This document shows positions 17,401-25,800 of a DNA stretch of 57,062 bases, piece after piece. This stretch comes from an uncultured Desulfovibrio sp. (GTDB lineage: Bacteria; Desulfobacterota; Desulfovibrionia; Desulfovibrionales; Desulfovibrionaceae). Under the pieces are notes generated by a model. It ran no database searches and was not told the origin of the DNA. It saw only the letters and a program-made list of their open reading frames with translations. The translations under genes and the position numbers were made by a program. Each line of letters begins with the position of its first letter. The stretch's first letter is position 1. Location of the stretch: positions 1-57,062 of the forward strand of contig NZ_CASDOY010000007.1 of NCBI RefSeq assembly GCF_949282365.1, in the 5' to 3' direction.

Positions 17401-18083
17401 TGGTTCTGCAGGATTACACCCCCCAGCACATGCTGGCCACGCTGCGTACGCGCCTGCTGGTCATGTATGCGCAAGTGGACATCGCTCTGGAAGAGGCCGC
17501 GCGTTCCTATGAAAAAGGCGAGGCCGTGCGCGCCATCGCCGTCTGTGACGGCGATACGGCCATCGACGCCCTGGAAAACGAGATCGACGAGCTCTGCCTG
17601 CGCCTCATGGCCCGCATCAAGCCCGTGGCCGGGGATCTGCGCTTCGTGGTGGCCGCCCTGCGCATGGTGGTGGACCTGGAGCGCATCGGCGACGAGGCCG
17701 TGACCGTGGCCGAACAGACCGTGCTCATGGAAGACGTGCCCGGAAGGCGCATCCTGCCGGACGAGGTCTGCGGCATGATGCAGCGCTCGCGCGAGGCCTT
17801 CACGCGGGCCATGGAATGCTTCCGCGAGGGCAACGGCCGGGAGGCCCTGGCCCTGCGCAACTGCGAGGACGAGGCCCTGCAGCACGAGATGCGCATCGTG
17901 CAGCAGCTGCTGGAACTTTTGCGCCAGGACGAGGCGGAGCGCCCCGATCCCCAGCTGGTCATGCATACCCTGCTGGTGGTGCGGGCCCTGACGCGCATCT
18001 GGCGGCGTTCCGTCAATCTGGCGGAGCAGGTCTACTTCATGCAGCACGGCCAGAGCCTCAAGCACAGCGCCGACAAAAATTGA
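17400..18083 (+). CDS. phoU: Phosphate signalling protein PhoU
   Basis: 227 residues, two tandem three-helix PhoU domains, each with the metal-binding E/D-rich motif (DALENEIDELCLRL, DLERIGDEAVTVAEQ; second copy about residues 115-215). Cytoplasmic negative regulator linking PstB to PhoR; loss normally makes the regulon constitutive. The ATG overlaps the pstB stop by one base. Followed directly by a terminator, so phoBR-pstB-phoU is one complete operon. Confidence 0.95.
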
Positions 18084-18106
18084 CCGCCGTCCTTTGCCGG
18101 GACCGG

Positions 18107-18145
18107 AGAGCGGGGGCAGGAGACTGTCCCCGCTCTTGGCGTTTT
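18107..18145 (+). terminator. Rho-independent terminator after phoU
   Basis: AGAGCGGGG (18107-18115) pairs with CCCCGCTCT (18128-18136); CAG/CTG pairs close the loop. TTGGCGTTTT follows. Confidence 0.7.
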
Positions 18146-18210
18146 CGGGGCGCGCTCTGATGGGCGGACGACAGGCGCGGTCCACGAAGCGCGGAGCGGG
18201 TGCAGGGGGG

Positions 18211-18286
18211 ACGAGAGGGGCAGGGGCGTTTTTTGTAAAAACGGCCCCTTCCCCTCTCGTGCTTTCCCCATCCCCGAAAAAACTTT
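18211..18286. repeat. Large palindrome resembling the dispersed repeat arm
   Basis: ACGAGAGGGG (18211-18220) pairs with CCCCTCTCGT (18251-18260), and the stem continues through AGGGGC/GCCCCT to a T6/A5 apex. The 3' part (AAAAACGGCCCCTTCCCC, then CCCCATC, then AAAAAAC) resembles the arms at 50152-50233. It may also act as a terminator in both directions. Confidence 0.6.
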
Positions 18287-19139
18287 CCTCAGGTCGGGCC
18301 GGCGGTCCCCGTCGTTGTCTGGCGGTCGTTGTCCGGCGGCTGGCCGGCAGGGCCATACGGCCGGGCAGAGGGGCAGGCATGCAGGAAGGGCAAACGGTGT
18401 CTGGAGATTGCCTGGTTCCAGGCAGTTGCAACGCGTCTGGAAGCGGACGCGCGCCTTCGTCCCGATGGCAGGGAAGCTGGCGGGGACGGGCGTTCACAGG
18501 GCTGCATGACACGGTGCGGGGCGGGAGGCGGGGCGTTATTCGGAGAGCTGGCTTCCTGTCTGCCGGAAGAACCGGTTGGGACGTATCCGGTGCTCCGGAC
18601 GATGGAGGCCTCCGGGATGGCGCGCGGGGCTCTGGGGGCGGGTTTGTCGTCCGGTGCGGCTTCGGGCCGGATAGTCGGGAGGCTGGCCGGTATGAGGTAA
18701 AACCCGGCCCATCTCCTGCCCGGGGATCTCCCGGTCGGGAAGGCGGACGCCATGCCGGAGTTTCGGCAAGACGTTCCTCGGCTCCATCAGGCGTGCCGGT
18801 ACGGTGGCCTGAGCCTCGAGGATCCGCTCCACGCAGTCCAGCTCCGGCAGGCCGCAGGCCAGCAAAAAGGCCCTCCATGCGGAGGGCCTTTGGCATTCCC
18901 GATGGGGCGGACAGGCTTCCGGGACCGCCCTCGGGAGGGAGGCCCACATGCCGCAGCGGGCGGGCATGCCGTGCCATCTGGAAAAATGCGCCGGGGAAGG
19001 GGGAGTTCCCTCGCATGGGTGCGACCGGATGGACCGTACGGCCATGCCCGTTGACGACGCGGAAAGCTGCGGACAGCGACAGCCAGTCGATAACGGCCTT
19101 TTGCATTGTTGCCGTGCTGGCTGTGAGTTCTGCGGATGA
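18287..19139. other. About 850 bp between phoU and the PiT gene without a recognised gene
   Basis: Open frames occur on both strands but none looks like a known family or has a good ribosome site. Structures seen: a 14-base tandem repeat (18311-18324, 18325-18338, one mismatch) and a perfect palindrome AAAGGCCCTCC-ATGC-GGAGGGCCTTT (18866-18891) flanked by A and T runs, a likely bidirectional terminator. The minus-strand frame around 18700-18870 reads protein-like in places and could be a decayed gene. Confidence 0.4.
18863..18892. terminator. Bidirectional terminator palindrome
   Basis: 11-bp perfect stem (18866-18876 with 18881-18891), ATGC loop, five As before and three Ts after. On the minus strand it gives a hairpin followed by TTTTT, suitable for transcripts from the PiT gene 330 bases upstream or an unannotated RNA. 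Confidence 0.65.
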
Positions 19140-19205
19140 CGGCCGCTGCGGGCCTCACAGGCATCGACAGCAGAGCAGAGGTGTCCCCCTTTCCCCACTG
19201 ACCGT
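19140..19205 (-). repeat. Partial copy of dispersed intergenic element
   Basis: On the minus strand: an arm with GGGGAAAGGGGGACA, then CTCTGCTGTCGATGCCTGTGA, then GGCCCGCAGCGGCC. This aligns with the core and one arm of 11013-11149. It abuts the 3' end of the PiT gene. Confidence 0.65.
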
Positions 19206-19222
19206 TTCGTCCGTGCCCGGTC

Positions 19223-21496
19223 TCAGGCCCGGGCCGAAGCGGCAGCCGTTTCTTCCTTGCGGGCGGCGCTGCGGCGGCAGGCGTCGTTGAGGTCGCGTTC
19301 CAGCAGGGCCACGATGGTGAAGCGGTTGATGAAGGCGCGGGCGAACTGCAGGTAGTTCAGGTAGAGGTCGCTGCTGCGCATGGACAGGCCTTCGGTGTCG
19401 ATGCGCTGCAAAAGCTCGATCTGGATCTTGCTGATGCGCGAGGAGCAGTGGTCGGCATAGGCCGAGAGTTCCGCGCGGGAGCCTTCGCCGCCGGCGTAGT
19501 CGCGGAAGTGGCGGGCGGCATCTTCCAGGATGCCCAGCATCTGGCGCAGGTTGTCGCCCAAAGCGCCGCCGTAGGGGCGGTGGCGGTTGGCGATGTGGTT
19601 GGCGGCCATGCCCAGCACCGAGCGCAGCTCGTGGCTCAGTTCCTTCATGCCGTTGAAGATGCGGTAATAGATGTGGCGCGCTTCGTTGTCCAGATCGTCG
19701 CCGCCGCCGCGCAGGGCCATGCGGTAGTAGGAACCGCGCGAGCGCGAGATGTCCTCGAACAGGGTCACGGCCTCGTCCTTGCAGCGGTCCAGGACCTTCT
19801 CGTCCTCGGCCTGGAAGGCGGTGAGGCCGTCGCGCAGCAGGCGCACGGCGGTCTGGAGGCTCTCGTCCACCGAAGCGTCGATATTGGCCCGGATGCTGTC
19901 CTTGTCGGTCTTGTCGGCCACGATGTCGAAGCTGCTCTCCTCCTTCTTCCTGCCGAAGAAGTTGGAGCGCACCAGGCTGACGACAGCCACCAGCATGAAG
20001 GCCACGGCCACCAGGCTGCCGCCCTCGAACAGGGCCCAGGTGACCAGGGCGCAGGCGCCGAAGGCGCACATGGCGGTCAGGAACCAGCCGCTGATGACGG
20101 CCAGCACGCCGGAGATGCGGTAGACGGCGCTCTCACGGTTCCAGGCGCCGTCGGCGAAGGAGGATCCCATGGCCACCATGAAGGTCACATAGGTGGTGGA
20201 CAGGGGCAGCTTGAGGGACGTGGCCGAGGCGATGAGGATGCTGGAGACCACCAGATTGATGGCCGCGCGCACCTGGTCGAAGGGCAGCACGGGGGCGCCC
20301 TTGACCTGCTCCACGGGCCGCATGCGACTTTCCAGGGCCGTGAAGAGCGAGGCGGGCAGGATCTGGTGCAGGGTGCGGCCCGCGCGCAGGCCGCCGCGCA
20401 CGATGAGGCGGCCGGGCAGGGAGGAGCCGAACTGTTCCTGGTCGCCGCGGGTGCTGCTGCTCAGGTTGATGGAGGTCTGCACCACGCGGTGGGCCTTTTT
20501 GGAGAACCACAGGGTCAGGACCATGATCAGGCCCGAGAGCAGCAGGTAGAAGGTGGGCGTCTGCACGGCCCGGCGCAGGCCCTCCATGGTGAAGGCGTCG
20601 GGGGCCATGCCGCTGGCGCTGAACTGCTGCCAGCTTTCCCAGGCGGCCAGGGGCACGCCCACGAAGTTGACCAGGTCATTGCCGGCAAAGGCGAAGGCCA
20701 GGGCGAAGGTGCCGGCCAGGATGACCACCTTGAAGACATTGACGCCCCGGCGCGCCATGAGCCAGTGCAGCAGCACGCTCAGGCCCGCGAACAGCACCAG
20801 CAGGATGGGCAGGGTATGGGCGTTGATCCAGGCCAGGTACTCCGGCTTCATGAAGGATGCGCCCTTGGCGCCTTTCATGATCAGGAAATAAAAGATGGCC
20901 GTCAGCGACAGGCCGCCGAAGATGCCGCCGATACGGCGGTACATGCGCTCATAGTGGAAGGTGAAGATCAGGCGGGTGACGTACTGCACCACCACACCGG
21001 CCACGAAGGCCACCACCACGGAGATGAGGATGCCGGACACGATGGCCAGGGCCTTCTGGCTGTTGATGAAGTCCCCCAGCTGGGAGAGCAGGATGTCCGA
21101 GGTGGCGATCTTGATCAGGGCCGCGGCCACGGCGCCGCCCAGCAGCTCGAAGACGATGGACACCGTGGTGGACGTGGGCAGGCCCATGGAGTTGAAGGCG
21201 TCCAGCAGCAGGACGTCGGTGATCATCACGGCGAAGAAAATGATGATGATCTCGTTGAAGCTGAACATCCCGGGATTGAAGACCCCGCTGCGGGCGATCT
21301 CCATCATGCCGCTGGAAAAGGTGGAACCCAGCAGCACGCCCAGGCTGGCCACCACCATGACGACCTTGAAGCTGGCGATGCGCGAGCCTATGGCCGAGTT
21401 GAGGAAGTTGACGGCGTCGTTGCTGACGCCCACGAACAGGTCCACTGCGGCCAGGATGGCCAAAAATACCAGGATGAGTACAAAGATGCTTTCCAC
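19223..21496 (-). CDS. PiT-family inorganic phosphate transporter with C-terminal PhoU-like domain
   Basis: 757 residues, inner membrane. Two PiT (PHO4) half-signatures, GVSNDAVNFLNSAIGS near the N-terminus and AGNDLVNFVGVPLAAW near residue 270, with about ten to twelve hydrophobic segments. The last 200 residues (from about 530) are soluble, helical and PhoU/DUF47-like (LLRDGLTAFQAEDEKVL, MKELSHELRSVLGMAANHI). PiT carriers move phosphate with a proton or sodium ion; fusion to a PhoU-like tail suggests built-in control. GTG start with AGGAGG seven bases upstream. A Pho box lies upstream, so it looks phosphate-repressed, unlike most low-affinity PiT genes. Confidence 0.93.
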   Translation of the reverse strand: MESIFVLILVFLAILAAVDLFVGVSNDAVNFLNSAIGSRIASFKVVMVVASLGVLLGSTFSSGMMEIARSGVFNPGMFSFNEIIIIFFAVMITDVLLLDAFNSMGLPTSTTVSIVFELLGGAVAAALIKIATSDILLSQLGDFINSQKALAIVSGILISVVVAFVAGVVVQYVTRLIFTFHYERMYRRIGGIFGGLSLTAIFYFLIMKGAKGASFMKPEYLAWINAHTLPILLVLFAGLSVLLHWLMARRGVNVFKVVILAGTFALAFAFAGNDLVNFVGVPLAAWESWQQFSASGMAPDAFTMEGLRRAVQTPTFYLLLSGLIMVLTLWFSKKAHRVVQTSINLSSSTRGDQEQFGSSLPGRLIVRGGLRAGRTLHQILPASLFTALESRMRPVEQVKGAPVLPFDQVRAAINLVVSSILIASATSLKLPLSTTYVTFMVAMGSSFADGAWNRESAVYRISGVLAVISGWFLTAMCAFGACALVTWALFEGGSLVAVAFMLVAVVSLVRSNFFGRKKEESSFDIVADKTDKDSIRANIDASVDESLQTAVRLLRDGLTAFQAEDEKVLDRCKDEAVTLFEDISRSRGSYYRMALRGGGDDLDNEARHIYYRIFNGMKELSHELRSVLGMAANHIANRHRPYGGALGDNLRQMLGILEDAARHFRDYAGGEGSRAELSAYADHCSSRISKIQIELLQRIDTEGLSMRSSDLYLNYLQFARAFINRFTIVALLERDLNDACRRSAARKEETAAASARA

Positions 21497-21554
21497 GTCC
21501 CGCCCTCCTGCGGCATGGTCTGAGTATGAAGCATCTTCTGTGTAGGTGTTTTTT

Positions 21555-21572
21555 GTTACAGTCAGGTGACGG
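21555..21572 (-). promoter_or_regulatory. Pho box of the PiT transporter gene
   Basis: On the minus strand: CCGTCAC-CTGA-CTGTAAC, the same layout as the pstS and phoB boxes. A -10-like TACACA (21539-21544) begins 10 bases after the box, the spacing known for PhoB-activated promoters. The rest of 21573-21760 shows nothing further. Confidence 0.75.
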
Positions 21573-21760
21573 GGCGGAGGAAATGCAGGGAGGAGAGCAG
21601 GCTGTGGGGGGCTGACGGGTGATGTCTCATGCAGGGGCGCAGAAAACAGCCGGAGCTTCAGAACATGGAGGCCTGTGGTGGGACGAAAGAAACTTCCTGG
21701 AAGCTCATCGCGGAGGGGCCTGCTCGTCCTTGGATGTCGCGCCCGCTTTGGTACACACCT

Positions 21761-22858
21761 TTATGCCAGCAGGGCACGGGCCACGTCGTCCCAGGAGCGG
21801 ACCTCGGCGGCGTATTCCGCATGGCGGCCGTGGCGGAGGGCCTGTTCCATGGCGGCGGCACAGGAGGGCGCGTCCCCGGGCGTGTAGTAGAAGACCCCTT
21901 CCCGGTGCAGATCCAGAAAGTCCGGCGAGACGATGGGCAGGCCGCAATAGCGGTACTGGATGATCTTGAGGGAGTCGGTCAGGGTAGAGGCGTATCCCTT
22001 GCGGAACGTGCGTATCCCCAGGCCGACATCGGCAAATTTGACATAGGGCAGGGTCATCCTGAAGGGCATCTCACCCAGGAAACGGACATTTCCCATGTGC
22101 AGTTCATCGTTCATGGGCCCTATGATGTGGAATAGGCACTGCGGGTGTGCCGATGCAGCGGCGCGCAGGAAATCCGCATCCATGTATCCCGTTCCCACAA
22201 AGACGGCATTCCGGGTACCGGCGCTGTAGGGAGATTCCGTACAGGCATCATAGGCCTGTTTGTCGAGTCCGTGCCGGTCGAGCGTCACAGATACTCCCGG
22301 GAACATGTGCAGCATGACGGAACTGGGAACGCTGATATAGTCGAAATCAGCTACGATTTCGCGTTCCAGTTCGACAAGACGAGGGTGGGTCGAGCCAAGG
22401 ATCCGGATGTCGTCCGAGACACGATAGACCATGCGGGCGGTAGGGTTCTCCTGCTGGAAGCGCTTGAACAGGAACAGACCGGGACCGCTTTCAAAGACAA
22501 AGATGTCCGTTTGTTGCACAATGGGCAGAAGCTCGCCCAGATTGCCCTGCCCGTAGGCGTCCATCCAGTGCATGCTTGCCCGATTGAGCGCGGGAAGCAG
22601 GAGCGTCATGGGGTGCCACAGGGTAAAATAGACATAGGAGTCGAGGTGTTCGCGCACCGTGACTACCCGGTTGTGGTTCTGGCGGATACCGGCGCTGTGG
22701 ATTCTGTAATCATTGCGCAGATAGGAAAGCAGGCTGTACCCTGTCGTGACGAAGTTGACATGATAGCCGAGCCTGAGAGCCGCATCTGCCAGATTATGGA
22801 ATCCGGCTCGCCGCTTGGACGGATAATAATGTCCCGTAATGAACGTGACGCTTTTCAC
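21761..22858 (-). CDS. GumK-like glycosyltransferase (GT70 type)
   Basis: 365 residues, GT-B fold. GumK of Xanthomonas adds glucuronic acid to the xanthan repeat-unit lipid carrier. Shared blocks: IFVFESGPGLFLFKRF, ARMVYRVSDD, the VSVTLDRHGLDK region, AVFVGTGYMDADFL, LFHIIGPM, VRFLGEMPF, and SLKIIQYRYCGLPIVSP followed by YTPGD. A uronic-acid donor fits the neighbouring wbpB/E/D/I genes, which make a mannuronic-acid derivative; the real donor is unknown. GTG start; AAGGGG upstream. Last gene of the leftward run from 28859. Confidence 0.82.
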   Translation of the reverse strand: MKSVTFITGHYYPSKRRAGFHNLADAALRLGYHVNFVTTGYSLLSYLRNDYRIHSAGIRQNHNRVVTVREHLDSYVYFTLWHPMTLLLPALNRASMHWMDAYGQGNLGELLPIVQQTDIFVFESGPGLFLFKRFQQENPTARMVYRVSDDIRILGSTHPRLVELEREIVADFDYISVPSSVMLHMFPGVSVTLDRHGLDKQAYDACTESPYSAGTRNAVFVGTGYMDADFLRAAASAHPQCLFHIIGPMNDELHMGNVRFLGEMPFRMTLPYVKFADVGLGIRTFRKGYASTLTDSLKIIQYRYCGLPIVSPDFLDLHREGVFYYTPGDAPSCAAAMEQALRHGRHAEYAAEVRSWDDVARALLA

Positions 22859-22890
22859 CCTATGACCCCTTGTGAAAATTGTACCGAGCG

Positions 22891-23460
22891 TTATTCGGGG
22901 CGAATGCCTCCTGTACTATCCAGAACATGGCGCCGGCCGCAGGCCGGGCAGACGAGGTCCTTGCCCAGCTTTTCGCCGCACTGGCAGACCCAGCCGTGCT
23001 GCCGGGCCGGATTGCCGTAGACGAGGGCATGGTCGGGCACGTCGCGCGTGACCACGGCTCCCGCGCCCACGAAGGCGTAGCGGCCCACGGTCGTCCCGCA
23101 GACGACGGTGCAGTTGGCCCCCAGGCTGGCCCCCTTGCGGACCAGTGTGGGACGGGCCTCGTCCATGCGCCGGATATGGGCGCGCGGATTGAAGACATTG
23201 GTGAAGACCATGCTGGGCCCGCAGAAGACGTCGTCTTCCAGGGTCACGCCCTTGTAGACACTGACATTGTTCTGGATCTTGCAGCCGTCGCCCACCACGG
23301 CATCCGGGCCGATGACCACGTTCTGGCCGATATTGCAGCGCTCGCCGATGACGCTGCCCGACATGACATGGCTGAAATGCCAGATCTTGCTGCCCGCGCC
23401 GATGCGGACGTTCTCGTCGATGCAGGCCGTCTCGTGGGCGAACCAGTCTTTTCCGCTCAT
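22891..23460 (-). CDS. wbpD: WbpD-like N-acetyltransferase (left-handed beta helix)
   Basis: 189 residues. Hexapeptide-repeat acyltransferase of the WbpD/WlbB type, acetylating the 3-amino group of UDP-GlcNAc3NA. Seen: repeats IGAGSKIWHFSHVMSGSVIG, IGQNVVIGPDAVVG, GCKIQNNVSVYKGVTLEDDV, FCGPSMVFTNVFNPRAHI, and GNPARQHGWVCQCGEKL. A C-terminal CQCG...CPAC zinc-ribbon-like end is common in the family. Its ATG overlaps the aminotransferase stop (ATGA), as expected for consecutive pathway steps. Confidence 0.9.
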   Translation of the reverse strand: MSGKDWFAHETACIDENVRIGAGSKIWHFSHVMSGSVIGERCNIGQNVVIGPDAVVGDGCKIQNNVSVYKGVTLEDDVFCGPSMVFTNVFNPRAHIRRMDEARPTLVRKGASLGANCTVVCGTTVGRYAFVGAGAVVTRDVPDHALVYGNPARQHGWVCQCGEKLGKDLVCPACGRRHVLDSTGGIRPE

Positions 23461-24626
23461 GCCAGGGCCTCCCGCAGCGCAGCGGCCACCTGACGGACCT
23501 GGGCCTCTTCCAGATAGGGGTGGAAGGGCAGGGCCATGATGTTGCGCGAGGCATGCAGGGCCGCAGGCATGTCTTCCGGCGCGTAGCCGAGATCCGCGAA
23601 GACGGCCAGACAGTGCTGCGGCTTGGGATAGTAGATATTGGTGGGCACGCCCTGTTCCTTCATCCGCGCCATGACCCGCGTGCGGACGCCCTCCGGCAGC
23701 AGAACGCAATACTGGGCCCAGGCGCTCACATTGCCCCGGTCCACGCTGGGGATCACAATGCCTGCCATGTCGCGCAGCTCACGGGCATACCAGGCGGCCA
23801 CCTGCTGCCGGGCCTCGATCTCGGCGGGGAAGACCTCCATCTTGGCCAGCAGGATGGCGGCCTGCAGGGTGTCCAGACGGCCGTTGAGGCCCAGACGCAC
23901 GTTGTCGTATTTGTCACCGCCCTTGCCATGCACGCGGATGGAGCGCAGCAGGGCGGCCAGATCGTCGTCATCGGTGAAGACCGCGCCGCCGTCGCCGTAG
24001 CAGCCCAGCGGTTTGGCCGGGAAAAAGCTGGTGGCCGCGGCGTGGCAGCCCAGGGCGCAGTTCTTTTTGCCGTGACGGCTGCCGCCGAAGGCCTGGGCAG
24101 CGTCTTCCAGCACGAGCAGATCCTCACGGCGGGCGATGTCCAGGATGCGTTCATAAGCAGCGGCCTGGCCGAAAAGGTCCACCGGGATCACGGCGCGCGG
24201 CGTCAGCTTCTTCTCCAGGGCGGCCGCGGGCAGGGGATGGAGGGAGGCATCCTGCGTGCGCACGGCTTCCACGGCTTTTTCCAGCAGGTCGGGACGCATG
24301 TTGAAAGTCACCGGATCCACGTCCACGAAGACAGGAGTGGCGCCCAGCAGGGCCGGTTCTTCCACGGTGGCGAAGAAGGTGAAGGGCGGCACGAAGACCG
24401 CGTCGCCGGGGCCGATGCCCCAGGCCATGAGCGGCATGAGCAGGGCATCGGTACCGGAGGCGCAGGTGATGCAGTGCCGGGCACCGGTGAAGGCGCAGAA
24501 CAGCTCTTCCAGTTCGGCCACTTCAGGGCCCATGATGTATTTGCCGTGATCGAGGACGGCCTTGATGCGGGCGTCGATGCGGTCACGGATGCGGGCCTGC
24601 TGGGCCGCGAGGTCGATGAATTGCAT
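23457..24626 (-). CDS. wbpE: WbpE-like sugar aminotransferase (DegT/DnrJ/EryC1)
   Basis: 389 residues, PLP enzyme that aminates UDP-3-keto-GlcNAcA. Seen: FIDLAAQQARIRDRIDARI, GPEVAELEELF, CASGTDAL, VFVPPFTFFATVE, the LVLEDAAQAFGG motif, and the Schiff-base lysine in FFPAKPLGCYGDGG. In Pseudomonas WbpB and WbpE act as a pair recycling NAD with 2-oxoglutarate; the wbpB homologue is the next gene upstream. AGGA precedes the ATG. A hairpin with a T-run lies between wbpB and this gene. Confidence 0.92.
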   Translation of the reverse strand: MQFIDLAAQQARIRDRIDARIKAVLDHGKYIMGPEVAELEELFCAFTGARHCITCASGTDALLMPLMAWGIGPGDAVFVPPFTFFATVEEPALLGATPVFVDVDPVTFNMRPDLLEKAVEAVRTQDASLHPLPAAALEKKLTPRAVIPVDLFGQAAAYERILDIARREDLLVLEDAAQAFGGSRHGKKNCALGCHAAATSFFPAKPLGCYGDGGAVFTDDDDLAALLRSIRVHGKGGDKYDNVRLGLNGRLDTLQAAILLAKMEVFPAEIEARQQVAAWYARELRDMAGIVIPSVDRGNVSAWAQYCVLLPEGVRTRVMARMKEQGVPTNIYYPKPQHCLAVFADLGYAPEDMPAALHASRNIMALPFHPYLEEAQVRQVAAALREALA

Positions 24627-24641
24627 GAAATTTTCCTGGCT

Positions 24642-24672
24642 AAAAATGAGGATGGCGGCCGTGGCCGCCATC
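24642..24672 (-). terminator. Intercistronic hairpin between wbpB and wbpE
   Basis: GATGGCGG/CCGCCATC stem (24651-24672). On the minus strand, CTCATTTTTAG follows. It would act as a partial terminator or processing site inside the operon, 16 bases before the wbpE start. Confidence 0.5.
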
Positions 24673-24680
24673 GTGTCGGA

Positions 24681-25733
24681 CTAATATTCCAGCGGCAGCG
24701 AGATGGTTCTGTTGTCCCGGGCGCTGCGATAGGCGGCGATGAGCACTTCCAGGGACTTGAGGCCCTCGCGGCCGTCGGTCTCCGGTTCGGCCTCGCCGCG
24801 CAGCACGTCAATGACGTTCTTGTAATAGAGGGGATGCCCGAAGCCGTAGACCGAGGTGGTGGCGTAGCTGGCTTCCCGCACCGAGGCGTCGTAATCGCGC
24901 GGTTCGGCGAAATCCCAGAGCTGGATCTCGTTGACGGCCACGCCGCCCACGCGCGCCGTGCCTTTTTCGCCGATGATGGTGATGGAGCCTTCCAGGTTCT
25001 TGGGATAGGTGAGCATGGTCACGGCCATGGAGCCCAGCGCGCCGTTGCGCCAGCGCACATTGAGTACGCCGGTGTCTTCCACTTCGATGTCGCGGGCCAG
25101 GGTGCCGGTCATGGCCTGCACGTCGGCGATGGGGCCGATGAGCCATTCCAGCAGGTCCACATAATGGCTGGCCTGGTTCATGAAGGCGCCGCCGTCCATT
25201 TCCCAGGTGCCGCGCCATTTGGCGGAATCATAATAGGCCTGCGGCCGCGTCCAGAACACATTGAGGTGCACCATGTAGATCTTGCCGAAACGCTTTTCCT
25301 CCACCGCGCGCTTGAGGAGCTGCAGGGTGGCGTTGCGGCGGTTCTGCTTGATGACGAACAGGCGACGTTTGGCCTCGTCACAGGCCTGGATCATGGCCAG
25401 GCCGTCCTTCCAGCGCGTGGCCATGGGTTTTTCGGTCATCACATGCCTGCCCGCGTGGGCCGCCTCGATGGCCATTTGCGGATGCAGGCCGCTGGGCGTG
25501 CAGATGGTCACCAGATCGCAGTCAGACTTGGCCAGCAGCTCGGTGAGCGAGGCATAACCGGGCACCTTGTACTGTTCGCAGTGGGCGGCCAGGACAGCGG
25601 GATTGTTGTCGCAGATGGCTGCCAGCTCCATATTCTCACTGTGTTTTTCGATGGAACCGAAATGATTTTTGGAGATACGGCCGCAGCCGATGATGGCATT
25701 TTTGATCTTTCTGCCGGTGATGGTGGGGAACAT
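24681..25733 (-). CDS. wbpB: WbpB-like 3-dehydrogenase (Gfo/Idh/MocA)
   Basis: 350 residues. Rossmann NAD-binding N-terminus KNAIIGCGRISKNHF, then CTPSGLHPQMAIEAA, the catalytic TEKPMA, QNRRNATLQLLKRAVEE, and the substrate-side GGAFMNQASHYVDLLEW. It oxidises C-3 of UDP-GlcNAcA in the ManNAc3NAcA pathway. GAGGAG stands well placed before the ATG at 25733. The preceding step, UDP-GlcNAc 6-dehydrogenase (WbpA), is not in the window and must be elsewhere. Confidence 0.92.
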   Translation of the reverse strand: MFPTITGRKIKNAIIGCGRISKNHFGSIEKHSENMELAAICDNNPAVLAAHCEQYKVPGYASLTELLAKSDCDLVTICTPSGLHPQMAIEAAHAGRHVMTEKPMATRWKDGLAMIQACDEAKRRLFVIKQNRRNATLQLLKRAVEEKRFGKIYMVHLNVFWTRPQAYYDSAKWRGTWEMDGGAFMNQASHYVDLLEWLIGPIADVQAMTGTLARDIEVEDTGVLNVRWRNGALGSMAVTMLTYPKNLEGSITIIGEKGTARVGGVAVNEIQLWDFAEPRDYDASVREASYATTSVYGFGHPLYYKNVIDVLRGEAEPETDGREGLKSLEVLIAAYRSARDNRTISLPLEY

Positions 25734-25800
25734 GCATGCGCTCCTCGTGTATGGATTGGGCTACAGCATAGCCATTTCCACTGGAGCAGGCAAGGAGGAA

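Noticed and set aside
18536..19198. 220-codon minus-strand frame in the phoU-PiT gap, with protein-like stretches
   Set aside because: No start site, no family motif, and it crosses a terminator-like palindrome and a repeat copy. At most a remnant.
21668..21680. Match to the tRNA-Ala 3' end (TGTGGTGG) as a left attachment site of the island
   Set aside because: Only eight bases match, which is expected by chance in this length of sequence.
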